A stretch of DNA of 11,033 nt from a candidate division CSSED10-310 bacterium (lineage in GTDB: Bacteria; CSSED10-310; JAFGDC01): the NCBI GenBank assembly GCA_016932295.1, contig JAFGDC010000068.1, forward strand, positions 1-11,033, read 5' to 3'. Below the pieces are notes generated by a model that was given only the letters and a program-made list of their open reading frames with translations, did not search any database and was not told where the DNA came from. Numbering within the stretch: the first letter of the stretch is position 1; the number at the start of each line of letters is the position of its first letter. The translations under genes and the position numbers were made by a program. This document shows, piece after piece, positions 1-6,719 of this stretch.

Positions 1-39
1 ATACCAAGTGTGAACTGAAGAGAAACCACCTGTCTAAAT

Positions 40-351
40 TTGAAAATACGCTCCTATTTGAAGTGGCTTGATGTCTACCAAGAAGAGCCGCACCCGAATG
101 ATATCAGGCGGATGTATACAGCTCTCGCGGCCGTCGCAATTCTGCTAAGCCTGCTCCCCGTGGTTGTGATGCTTCGATTGCACCGCAGGGTGTTCCGCCG
201 GCTCGCGGTCACTGTCTTCTTAATCGGTGTGGTAAGTGCGACTGCGTACCTATCCCTTGAACAATCGAGATACGATAGGGATGATCGTGACCCTGGAGAC
301 AACCTCATGTCTCTGCTGCGGGAGACGGTTCAGAGCGTACCGCCCGGATAA
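40..351 (+). CDS. small two-helix membrane protein, hypothetical
   Basis: A 103-residue reading frame of unknown family. Two hydrophobic stretches are visible, at about residues 25-46 (MYTALAAVAILLSLLPVVVM) and 54-72 (RLAVTVFLIGVVSATAYLS), separated by a basic loop (RLHRRVFRR). An acidic tail (RYDRDDRDPGDN) follows. The likely fold is a small two-span inner-membrane protein with a soluble C-terminus. An in-frame stop at 16-18 limits the N-terminus. The first usable start is TTG at 40, with no convincing Shine-Dalgarno sequence, and ATG at 112 would remove the soluble N-terminus but keep both helices. It may form a pair with the next small ORF, which begins 28 bases after its stop. It could also be a decayed gene fragment, since the surrounding 2 kb is gene-poor. 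Confidence 0.4.
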   Translation: MKIRSYLKWLDVYQEEPHPNDIRRMYTALAAVAILLSLLPVVVMLRLHRRVFRRLAVTVFLIGVVSATAYLSLEQSRYDRDDRDPGDNLMSLLRETVQSVPPG

Positions 352-379
352 CTGTCCATTCTGATGCTCGCACGTCCCA

Positions 380-616
380 TTGAATGCGATGAAGATCGCT
401 CGTTGGGGTCGTTTCATCGAAACTATTGCCATCAACCGGTATCAACATAGAGTGATGGTCTTCTACAACGAACACTGCCCGGCATGCTATCTTCATCACC
501 CGAATCGATACTACTTCATATACCACAAGAGTGGATGGGAGCAGGTGTCTGAATTCGCCTATGGTCGAACGCTGGAGAGCCGCCTAAGCCTGCATCACAA
601 GAACATCGTTCCTTGA
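380..616 (+). CDS. small hypothetical ORF with a CPAC motif
   Basis: A 78-residue frame not assigned to a family. It starts at TTG 380, or at ATG 389 (codon 4), and no clear ribosome site is seen. The sequence is rich in Tyr and His and contains YNEHCPACYLHHPNRYYF. The CxxC pair could be a redox or metal site, but no thioredoxin fold is recognisable. It lies in a different frame from the 40-351 ORF and just after it. It may therefore be a second gene of a small operon, the frameshifted tail of a broken gene, or a chance ORF. Support is weak. Confidence 0.22.
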   Translation: MNAMKIARWGRFIETIAINRYQHRVMVFYNEHCPACYLHHPNRYYFIYHKSGWEQVSEFAYGRTLESRLSLHHKNIVP

Positions 617-779
617 ACTGCGGGATCTGGTTGGGGTGATGTTGACCTGTCTGGTCATGGTGGTTATCAGGACGGGAGCAGCCGAGAAAGTGACGGTCGG
701 TTCTGGGGTGAGGTGGTCTTACTGGCGGAGGAGCCATAGGGCCATCGCTTCGGGAGGTCGGCACTCCTATGGACAAGAG

Positions 780-800
780 GCGCAGCGTGCCACGCTGCGC
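780..800. repeat. perfect 21-bp palindrome (hairpin)
   Basis: The arms GCGCAGCGTG (780-789) and CACGCTGCGC (791-800) are exact reverse complements around a single central C. There is no T-run on either side, so it is not a typical intrinsic terminator. It lies directly left of the 19-bp tandem repeat and may be part of one dispersed intergenic element. Confidence 0.6.
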
Positions 801-820
801 AACCAAGGCGCGGCTGGCGC

Positions 821-893
821 CACGCGCTCCATTCGGCGCTATGCGGTCCATTCGGCGCCACGCGCTTCATTCGGCGCCACGCGCTTCAATGGC
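821..893. repeat. 19-bp tandem repeat, three full copies and a partial one
   Basis: The units start at 821 (CACGCGCTCCATTCGGCGC), 840 (TATGCGGTCCATTCGGCGC), 859 (CACGCGCTTCATTCGGCGC) and 878 (CACGCGCTTCAATGGC, diverging after about 12 bases). The copies differ by one to four bases. The period is not a multiple of three, so the array changes frame at each unit and argues against coding in this stretch. Confidence 0.7.
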
Positions 894-1007
894 CGGCGGT
901 CCGGGAGAGCGCCACCGGAAAAAAGGCATTGCACTTCATACGATGCTTCGCGCTCCGGTTCGTTTGTGTTACCCGGCACCTTCCATGCTTGTGGCCCCAA
1001 CCCGTAG

Positions 1008-1026
1008 ACGCGGCTTCCAGCCGCGT
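1008..1026. repeat. short perfect hairpin, ACGCGGCT/AGCCGCGT
   Basis: Eight-base arms ACGCGGCT (1008-1015) and AGCCGCGT (1019-1026) flank the loop TCC. GC-rich hairpins of this kind recur between genes in many environmental bacterial genomes. Here it could mark the right edge of the repeat element that begins near 770. It has no T-tract, so termination is unlikely. Confidence 0.5.
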
Positions 1027-1265
1027 TCCCCCTGATCATTGCTAAAAGTTGCGATCATCGTGAGTGATCATGATTGTTGGTGCGGCAATCACCCGAAGCT
1101 GTCGACTGAAACCGGCGGTCCAAAAAGGCCCACGCCCTCCATGTGGTCGTCTTTCTGGGTGGCCCCGCGCCATCGGACCTGTACCGGTTGCGCATCACTC
1201 TCCGGCCACCATTGAGCTGGAAGGCGGGTGGAGGTGGAGGAACATTCCTGAACCGGTATTCCCCT

Positions 1266-1316
1266 TTGACATGGCAACGAGAAACCAGAAAAAATAAACA
1301 TACATATAAAAAGGAG
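1266..1316 (+). promoter_or_regulatory. possible promoter, AT-rich leader and Shine-Dalgarno
   Basis: A perfect -35-like TTGACA lies at 1266-1271. It is followed by an A-rich stretch without a good -10 at 16-18 bases; the nearest AT hexamers are AAAAAT at 1290 and TATAAA at 1305. A strong ribosome-site-like AAGGAG follows at 1311-1316. The arrangement points to a plus-strand gene starting near 1331, the region of the broken membrane-protein frame, but the spacing is not ideal. Confidence 0.35.
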
Positions 1317-1449
1317 TAACAGTAACCGCCGTGAAGCGCATTCCAGGGCCCGATCCTCAAAAAAACGCCGGTTCACGAGTCCGGCTCCCCACCATGAAGT
1401 CCCTTCGCCGGTTCCGGAGAAGATATCGGGTGATTATCAGAACGAATCC

Positions 1450-1827
1450 TTGGGTGTCAAAGGATTCCAGACCTGTGAAACATGGCTCATGCTGTGCATC
1501 TTTATCGGGCTGTCAATCATAGCGTTTATCCCCACATTGGACCTCGGTTTCTGGGCCGATGACACGGGTTGGATGTTCGGGTTCCCTTCTTACCAGTCAC
1601 GGATCATCCAGAGCCTCATCCAGCAGGGACTGGCCGATATCACCCTGCGGCCTGGATTCTTCCGGTTGTTGAATAGCATCATCCACGGTTTGAATGCCTG
1701 CCTGCTCGCGCTCCTGGCCAACCTCATCGCACCGAAGCTTATACAGCAGGCAGATGCCCGGGATAAAAGACTTTCTCTTCAGGTTGATCGGGGCAATCCG
1801 AGAGATTGCCTGCATCCATACGGGTGA
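1450..1827 (+). pseudogene. truncated N-terminal fragment of a polytopic membrane protein, possibly GT-C glycosyltransferase-like
   Basis: A 125-residue frame. Residues 12-31 form a transmembrane helix (WLMLCIFIGLSIIAFIPTL), followed by DLGFWADDTGW. Then comes RPGFFRLLNSIIHGLN, leading into a second hydrophobic segment (ACLLALLANLIAP, about 83-95). A first helix, a loop with an acidic pair, then an 'RP..RLLN..IHGLN' segment is the pattern of the N-terminus of large polytopic glycosyltransferase-like membrane proteins, which usually run to 400 residues or more. Here the sequence becomes polar and unrelated after about residue 100 and stops at 1827, so most of the protein is missing. The only nearby start in this frame is TTG 1450, without a ribosome site. 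The AAGGAG at 1311 instead precedes GTG 1331 by 14 bases in another frame, which encodes a basic leader (MKSLRRFRRRYRV from 1394) and ends at 1522. A frameshift near 1440-1470 joining the two would restore a sensible N-terminus. The family assignment is inference from pattern. Confidence 0.45.
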
Positions 1828-2008
1828 TACTCGACAGTGCCCGTTGAATTGAAGGCAATGAATGGTTGAAAACCACGGGAAGCCCTCCGGTTATCTCCGT
1901 CCCCACAGCCCGCGCCGGGTGGGATGCACGCCCGGGGAGCATCCTTCATGGCAGCTCCGGGCGGCGTTCGGGATCGAGAAGCCATCCGCGAAACATGACC
2001 TGAATTAC

Positions 2009-2037
2009 TTGAGTTGTAGTGTACTGTTTAGTATGTT
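2009..2037 (+). promoter_or_regulatory. possible sigma-70-type promoter of the beta-helix gene
   Basis: TTGAGT (2009-2014) and TATGTT (2032-2037) are separated by 17 bases, each matching four of six consensus positions. They sit in a locally AT-rich stretch 25 bases before the start codon. A start of transcription near 2044 would leave a very short leader, so this is only a candidate. Confidence 0.3.
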
Positions 2038-2045
2038 CGATACTA
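2029..2045 (+). promoter_or_regulatory. perfect hairpin just before the ribosome site
   Basis: The arms TAGTAT (2029-2034) and ATACTA (2040-2045) are exact reverse complements around the loop GTTCG. The element ends three bases before AGGAGGTG (2049-2056) and overlaps the candidate -10. It could be an operator or an RNA hairpin affecting translation start. Confidence 0.4.
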
Positions 2046-2061
2046 GGTAGGAGGTGAAAAA

Positions 2062-4869
2062 ATGAAAAGGGTAGGGAGATGTGCGTTACTGCTCATTGTG
2101 TTATTCATGTGCCAGGGATTTGTCTGCGCCGCTGTCATCCATGTGCCGGCCGATGAGCCGGATATCCGGAGCGGCATCAATGCCGCCGTTCCAGGTGACA
2201 TGGTATTGGTTTCGGATGGTGTCTACACCGGTGACGGCAACAAGAATCTCGATTTCGCGGGCAAGGCGATCACGGTATCCTCCGAGAACGGCTCCACGTA
2301 CTGCATCATCGATTGTGAAATGGATGGTCGCGGCTTCCATTTCCATTGTGGAGAAACGGAAGCATCGGTTCTATCGGGATTCACCATCCTCAACGGCAGC
2401 ACCAGCGGGGATGGCAGCGGAATCCTCTGCGAGGATGCCTCGCCGGCCATAACCGATTGCCTTGTCACCTGTTGTAGTTCGATACTGGGCTGCGGCGGCG
2501 GCATGGCGTTCGATAATTCCGATGCCGTCGTGACATGGTGCCGGATCATCGCCAATTTTGCCGATTCGTCCGGCGGCGGCGTTGCCTGTTCATGGAGCGC
2601 CAATCCTCATCTGACAGACTGCATCATCGCCGGCAACAGTTGCCGCCGGCTCGGCGCCGGCATCTGCTGCGATAACTCGGAACCGGTGTTACTGAACTGC
2701 CACATCTCAAATAACAGCACGAACCATCAGGACAGTGAGAACAGTGGTGGCGGCCTTCACTGTTACAACTGTTCACCGGTCATCACCGATTGCGTCTTTT
2801 CGAACAACCGGGCCGCCGTATGTGGAGGCGCCATCAGCCTGTATTATGGCTCGTCACCGGTCATCACGGGCACCATGTTCTTCAATAATTACGCTTCCTT
2901 CGGCGGTGCCGTGAGCTGCATGGATGGCTCCTCCCGGCCTATACTCGGCGGTGCCGAGGAACTGGGCAACCGGTTCGCAGGCAACCGGGCTGCGGCCGGG
3001 GCGGACCTCCACCGGGCGAACCTGTACGGAGATCCCGTGCCGGCCGGCTGGAACACGTTTGCCGGTTATTTCCCGTCGGATTACTATATCACGCCGCTGG
3101 AAGGATTCGATCTGCAGAACAGTGTTTCTGAACTTGTACCCTTGACCCAGGATGTCTATGTATCACCATGGGGCAACGATCAGCACAGCGGGCTTACGCC
3201 GGAGGATCCGTTCCGCACCATCCATCATGCCTGCGCGATGATATATGGCACCGCCGATCATCCGATCACCATCCACTGCGATACAGGCACCTATTCCGCC
3301 ACCAGGACCGGCGAGACCTTCCCCGTGCCCATGCTGCCTCATGTCACATTGGAGGGTAGTGACAATGAATGGACTATTCTCGATGCGGAAGCCGGCGCCT
3401 CGGTGGTATACGCGGTGTACGACAATGATGCGGTCCTGCGCGGCCTGACGCTGAAGAACGGCTACAGTTTCGAGGGCGGCGGTGTGTTTTGCCAGGATGC
3501 CGCGCCTCGCATCGCTGACTGTATCATCTGCGACAATCACGCCACCAACGGGGGTGGTATCTGTGCCCGCAGGTTCTCATCGGCGCTCGTGACGGGCTGT
3601 GTAATCACGCGCAACCTGGCCGATGCGGCCGGCGGTGGCATGATCTGCGAACTTTCATCACCCGTCATCAGCGACTGCATCTTCACCGGCAACGAAGCCA
3701 TCGCGGTGTATCCCTGGGAAAGAACCGGCGGCCGGGAACCCACGGCGATGGGCGGCGCTCTATGCTGCGGACTATGGTCAACTCCCGTGATTGGCAATTG
3801 CCTTTTCGCGGGCAATTTCTCCAGTCATGACGGTGGCGCGATGTGCTGCTTCAACGAAAGCAATCCCCTGATCACCAACTGCACATTCACTGACAATGTG
3901 GCCGCTGGGGACGGCGGCGCGGTTTATTCGATCGCTTCGCCGGCCGTTCTGGAAAACTGCATCCTGTGGGGAAACGCACCTGAGGAGATCGACGCTCGAC
4001 CGGAACTGGGAGTGAGTTACAGTGATGTGCAGGGTGGGTACAGCGGAACCGGAAACATCGATGCCGCGCCCTTGTTCGCGGTTGGTCCACTGGGCTGGTT
4101 CTATCTCGGCCAGACCGCGGCCGGACAGCCACAGGACAGCCCATGCCTCGATGCGGGTAGCGCCGCCGCCGGAGTTGTATGCTTTCAAACGGACGGCGGT
4201 AATCTGTGCCTGTCGGAATGTTGCACCAGGACCGATCACGTGAGCGATGCCGGGATCGTGGACCTGGGGTATCACTACCATCCTCCGGTATCCTGCTCTC
4301 CGACTCCTCCCGCCACCCCCCAGCCCACTCAGCCGCCGCCGACAGGCACCCCGGAGTTGTCTCCGAGTGCCGTGCCATCAGTTATTCATACGCCGGTCGA
4401 AACGGCGACTCCGGTCATTACGGATACACCCGCCGAGACGCCTCCCCCGACCGGTGTGCCGGCCACACCGACGCCGGAGCCGGCGCCGCCGCCTCCCATC
4501 GATCTCGGTGTTCAACTGGTCATGCCTGCCACTGTTTTCTTCCCTGGTGATATATGCTGGCTGCAGGCGTACATGCAGAACAATACCGCTCATTTCTATG
4601 CCGAGTATAACCTGTTTGTGATTCTCGATGTGGGTATCGGTGTCTACTGGTGCTATCCAAGCTGGAACCAGTATCCACCGGGTCTGGACTGGGAGTTGTA
4701 CGAGGGGCTTTTTACCGGCACGAGATCGGTGGTGATACTGTCTCCTTTCACCTGGCCGGAGGGCTGCGGTGCATGCGATCTGGTTTGTTTCTACGGTGCC
4801 ATGACAGACGTTGAGGTAACTCAAGTCATCGGTGAGATTGGGATCTGCTCCTTCAGTTACAGGGAGTGA
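2062..4869 (+). CDS. secreted cysteine-rich right-handed parallel beta-helix protein with Pro/Thr stalk
   Basis: A complete 935-residue exported protein. The start ATG 2062 follows a near-perfect ribosome site, AGGAGGTG (2049-2056). A signal peptide covers about residues 1-23 (hydrophobic ALLLIVLFMCQGF, likely cut near VCA). Two beta-helix blocks follow, at about 27-340 and 365-640, built of coils of roughly 26-27 residues of the type GGG(I/V)xC..SP.ITDC.(I/F)..N. The second block opens with YVSPWGNDQHSGLTPEDPFRT, the DUF1565-like entry motif. Residues about 691-740 (DSPCLDAG ... DLGYHYH) match the 'choice-of-anchor Q' ending of such proteins. A Pro/Thr stalk (about 746-812) leads to a C-terminal beta-rich module (813-935) ending in FSYRE. 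Such folds act in polysaccharide binding or cleavage or as adhesins; no catalytic residues can be assigned, so the role and substrate are unknown. Cysteines recur at equivalent coil positions. The gene converges on the phosphate operon. Confidence 0.93.
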   Translation: MKRVGRCALLLIVLFMCQGFVCAAVIHVPADEPDIRSGINAAVPGDMVLVSDGVYTGDGNKNLDFAGKAITVSSENGSTYCIIDCEMDGRGFHFHCGETEASVLSGFTILNGSTSGDGSGILCEDASPAITDCLVTCCSSILGCGGGMAFDNSDAVVTWCRIIANFADSSGGGVACSWSANPHLTDCIIAGNSCRRLGAGICCDNSEPVLLNCHISNNSTNHQDSENSGGGLHCYNCSPVITDCVFSNNRAAVCGGAISLYYGSSPVITGTMFFNNYASFGGAVSCMDGSSRPILGGAEELGNRFAGNRAAAGADLHRANLYGDPVPAGWNTFAGYFPSDYYITPLEGFDLQNSVSELVPLTQDVYVSPWGNDQHSGLTPEDPFRTIHHACAMIYGTADHPITIHCDTGTYSATRTGETFPVPMLPHVTLEGSDNEWTILDAEAGASVVYAVYDNDAVLRGLTLKNGYSFEGGGVFCQDAAPRIADCIICDNHATNGGGICARRFSSALVTGCVITRNLADAAGGGMICELSSPVISDCIFTGNEAIAVYPWERTGGREPTAMGGALCCGLWSTPVIGNCLFAGNFSSHDGGAMCCFNESNPLITNCTFTDNVAAGDGGAVYSIASPAVLENCILWGNAPEEIDARPELGVSYSDVQGGYSGTGNIDAAPLFAVGPLGWFYLGQTAAGQPQDSPCLDAGSAAAGVVCFQTDGGNLCLSECCTRTDHVSDAGIVDLGYHYHPPVSCSPTPPATPQPTQPPPTGTPELSPSAVPSVIHTPVETATPVITDTPAETPPPTGVPATPTPEPAPPPPIDLGVQLVMPATVFFPGDICWLQAYMQNNTAHFYAEYNLFVILDVGIGVYWCYPSWNQYPPGLDWELYEGLFTGTRSVVILSPFTWPEGCGACDLVCFYGAMTDVEVTQVIGEIGICSFSYRE

Positions 4870-5058
4870 TGCGGACTGATATGTCCACTCTCCGGCCGGC
4901 TGCATGGATCCATTCCGGCGCGGGATGACCATCGGAGACATCTTCGCAGACATCTTCATGCCGGCAAAGGGAATGGTTCCGTTGTATCGGCGCCGTGATC
5001 GGCGGGTGGGCACGACAGCGTTCAGGTGCGGACCAGTGGTTTTCGGATCCGCGCCCCT
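4870..5058. other. convergent intergenic region
   Basis: These 189 bases lie between the ends of the beta-helix gene and the phosphate transporter gene. They contain a 10-bp palindrome, ATGGATCCAT (4904-4913), and a 10-bp direct repeat, AGACATCTTC (4936 and 4948). No hairpin with a T-run was found, so no intrinsic terminator can be called for either gene. Confidence 0.45.
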
Positions 5059-5988
5059 CTAAACCACGATGGAGCAAACCAGCCAGGCCAGAACGAACGC
5101 GATCACCGGGGTGGCGATCCAACCGATGAATATTTCCACCAGTTGCGCCCGGTAGACACCACTGGAACCCTTGGTGAGTCCGACCCCCATGACGGCTCCG
5201 ACGATGGCCTGAGAACTGGAGACCGGAACCCCGATCTGGGTATAAAAATGAATGGTCAGGGATTCAGCCAGTACGGCGACCAGCGCACCCAATGGGCCGA
5301 CATCAGCGATCTTGTGGCCGACGGTATCCATGACCCGCTTGCCGAAGGTCACCGCGCCGAGAGCCATGGCCAGTCCGCCGATCAAGGATGCTGTTTTGGC
5401 GGACAGCATACCGCACGCGTAATAGACGCCGGTGGTGTTGGCGACATTGTTGGCTCCGATTGAATAGGATCCGTAACAACCCGCCATGATCAGTCCGGCT
5501 GTGATGAATACCTTGAAGCTGCTGGCTGACCGGAAGAGGTGGTTCTGTGTTCGTTCCAGCAGTGCTGTCAACACGAAGGCGATTATACAGGCACCGATCG
5601 GTGTGCCCAACCAGCAGATGATGATTTTGCCCAGCAGTCTGGGATCAGGTATCGGTTGCGATGTGGCGAGCCCCGCTCCGATGATGCCTCCGAGGATGGC
5701 CTGTGAGGTAGATGAAGGGATCGCGAGGATACTCATGATGGTCATGGTGACTGCGGCGACGATGGTGGCCCAAAAAGCGGGGTCCATTGTCAGACAACCG
5801 AGATCCTTCATCAATTCCATGCACTTCGGACCTTCGAACCAGGCCCCCAGGATGATGAACATGGCCATGAGAAGCGCCGCGAGTCTGAATGAAACGACTT
5901 TCGTCGCCACTCCGGTACCGAAGACATTGGCCGCATCGTTCGTTCCCAGACTCCAGCCCATGTAGATACCGCCAATGATCCGCCACAT
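5059..5988 (-). CDS. pit: PiT-family inorganic phosphate transporter
   Basis: A 309-residue polytopic inner-membrane protein that imports inorganic phosphate, probably as metal phosphate with a proton or sodium ion. It belongs to the PiT/PHO4 family (PF01384). The paired family signatures are clear: GTNDAANVFGT at 15-25 with PSSTSQAILGG at 91-101 in the first half, and GANNVANTTG at 178-187 with PVSSSQAIVG at 255-264 in the second, reflecting the internal duplication. The length fits the short bacterial and archaeal members (about 310-340) rather than E. coli PitA (about 500). The start ATG 5988 places WRIIGGIYMGWSLGTNDAAN where the family expects its first helix. The gene starts six bases after the stop of the DUF47 gene, so the two are almost certainly cotranscribed and perhaps translationally coupled. 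Substrate specificity between phosphate and the related sulfate permeases cannot be settled from sequence, but the DUF47 partner favours phosphate. Confidence 0.95.
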   Translation of the reverse strand: MWRIIGGIYMGWSLGTNDAANVFGTGVATKVVSFRLAALLMAMFIILGAWFEGPKCMELMKDLGCLTMDPAFWATIVAAVTMTIMSILAIPSSTSQAILGGIIGAGLATSQPIPDPRLLGKIIICWLGTPIGACIIAFVLTALLERTQNHLFRSASSFKVFITAGLIMAGCYGSYSIGANNVANTTGVYYACGMLSAKTASLIGGLAMALGAVTFGKRVMDTVGHKIADVGPLGALVAVLAESLTIHFYTQIGVPVSSSQAIVGAVMGVGLTKGSSGVYRAQLVEIFIGWIATPVIAFVLAWLVCSIVV

Positions 5989-5994
5989 ATTCGA

Positions 5995-6651
5995 CTACAC
6001 TTTCCTTTTCACAACCATGATTTCAATGCGGTCCACTGTGTCTTCGATCCGGTTCGAGATGACGGACACATCGTCGATCATTGTCTTCAACAGCAATTTT
6101 GTGCTCAGATCCAGCGCGCTCTTGAACAACTGGTTGGTCATCCGCCACTGCAATTCATCGACCTTGCTCTCATTGTTCCGCACTTTCTCCGATACCAGGC
6201 TCACCTTATCCCAGTTAGTCTGGAAATGGGTGACGAGATCAGCCAATGGTTCGAAGGCTTCGATGGTGAGATTCGTGATGGCACGCAGGTCTTCATGGAG
6301 AAATTCCGGAACCGGTGGACGGGTCAGCGTGATGAAATCCGCGGTGGCCTCGGTTTTATCACAGATGTTATCCAGCAGGTCGGCAAGCAGGATGTAGTCT
6401 TCACGGTATGCCGGCAAAAAAGCGCCGCCATAGATTTTTAACTGGATGTCGCGACGAACCAGGTCTGCTTCATGCTCTTTCTTGTGAATATTAAAAGCGT
6501 GATCCTTAAAAATCTTGTTGTTCGCGAGGTAGGCGTCCATCATGTCGCTGAAGGCATTCAGTGCGGCGTATATGAGTTTGCAATGTTCTTGAAAAAAGCT
6601 CTCCACCGCGGATTCCTGTTTCCAGAGTTTTTTCTTCATGAATTGAAACAC
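5995..6651 (-). CDS. DUF47/PhoU-like phosphate transport accessory protein
   Basis: A 218-residue cytoplasmic, mostly helical protein of the DUF47 family (PF01865, PhoU-like, often called Pit accessory protein). These proteins pair genetically with PiT transporters and are thought to regulate them. Family landmarks are the acidic metal-binding-type segments HKKEHEADLVRRD (about 56-68) and YREDYILLADLLDNICDKTE (about 82-101), plus the C-terminal helix DVSVISNRIEDTVDRIEIMV. The start chosen is GTG at 6651, read as MFQFMKKKLW, because AGGAGG lies exactly seven bases upstream (plus-strand CCTCCT at 6659-6664). A longer frame to 6696 would place that ribosome site inside the coding region, and ATG 6639 would be 19 bases from it. 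The length matches the family. It is the first gene of the two-gene operon with the PiT transporter. Confidence 0.94.
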   Translation of the reverse strand: MFQFMKKKLWKQESAVESFFQEHCKLIYAALNAFSDMMDAYLANNKIFKDHAFNIHKKEHEADLVRRDIQLKIYGGAFLPAYREDYILLADLLDNICDKTEATADFITLTRPPVPEFLHEDLRAITNLTIEAFEPLADLVTHFQTNWDKVSLVSEKVRNNESKVDELQWRMTNQLFKSALDLSTKLLLKTMIDDVSVISNRIEDTVDRIEIMVVKRKV

Positions 6652-6658
6652 GTGATTG

Positions 6659-6664
6659 CCTCCT
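6659..6664 (-). promoter_or_regulatory. ribosome binding site fixing a GTG start
   Basis: AGGAGG on the minus strand, seven bases before GTG 6651. This settles the start of the DUF47 gene against the upstream (6696) and downstream (6639) alternatives. Confidence 0.8.
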
Positions 6665-6676
6665 GGGTGAAAATGG

Positions 6677-6703
6677 TTGGTGAACACCTTGTTCAATCAC
6701 CAA
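6677..6703 (-). promoter_or_regulatory. inverted repeat in the leader of the phosphate operon
   Basis: TTGGTGA (6677-6683) and TCACCAA (6697-6703) are exact reverse complements with a 13-base spacer. The element lies 13 bases upstream of the AGGAGG site, between it and a good minus-strand -10-like TATACT (plus-strand 6714-6719). It would be in the 5' leader of the transcript if that -10 is used. It could be an operator or an RNA hairpin. It does not resemble a Pho box that I can recognise. Confidence 0.35.
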
Positions 6704-6713
6704 GTGATGCATG

Positions 6714-6719
6714 AGTATA
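6714..6719 (-). promoter_or_regulatory. candidate -10 element of the phosphate operon
   Basis: The minus-strand TATACT matches five of six positions of the -10 consensus, about 62 bases upstream of the GTG start. No good -35 lies at 16-18 bases; the nearest is TTGGTG at a spacing of 20. A weak or activator-dependent promoter is possible. Confidence 0.3.

Larger units (their letters stand above)
617..1330. other. gene-free, repeat-rich interval
   Basis: No convincing protein gene lies in these roughly 700 bases. The frames present in several phases overlap each other, are rich in Arg/Ala/Pro/His, and resemble translated repeats. The interval holds a 21-bp palindrome, a 19-bp tandem repeat, a second short hairpin, three GATCAT copies (1034, 1053 and 1066), and at its right end an AT-rich promoter-like stretch. 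Confidence 0.6.
1828..2061. other. intergenic leader of the beta-helix gene
   Basis: No gene is supported here. A weak imperfect stem (GGATGC 1922-1927 with GCATCC 1939-1944 around a CCCGGG core) lies mid-way. The last 60 bases become AT-rich and carry the promoter-like and hairpin elements listed separately. Confidence 0.5.

Noticed and set aside
821..893. CRISPR array
   Set aside because: The 19-bp units are directly adjacent with no spacers and there are no cas genes.
636..1039. Several 66-123-residue ORFs on both strands
   Set aside because: They run through a 19-bp tandem repeat and palindromes, overlap in many frames, and have Arg/Ala/Pro-rich sequences typical of translated intergenic repeats.
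1055..1376. Overlapping ORFs on both strands between the repeat cassette and the broken gene
   Set aside because: No domain, no ribosome site and mutual overlap; the minus-strand frames cross the promoter-like AT-rich stretch.
3778..4378. Minus-strand ORFs of 163-167 residues inside the beta-helix gene
   Set aside because: They overlap a well-supported gene with regular beta-helix coils, overlap each other, and resemble no family; they are GC-rich shadow frames.
4378..5013. 211-residue minus-strand ORF across the end of the beta-helix gene
   Set aside because: It is antisense to the stalk and C-terminal module and carries Arg-rich runs arising from the Pro-codon repeat.
6639..6696. Alternative starts for the DUF47 gene at 6696 or 6639
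   Set aside because: Only GTG 6651 stands at a normal distance (seven bases) from the strong AGGAGG; the 6696 start would put that site inside the coding sequence.
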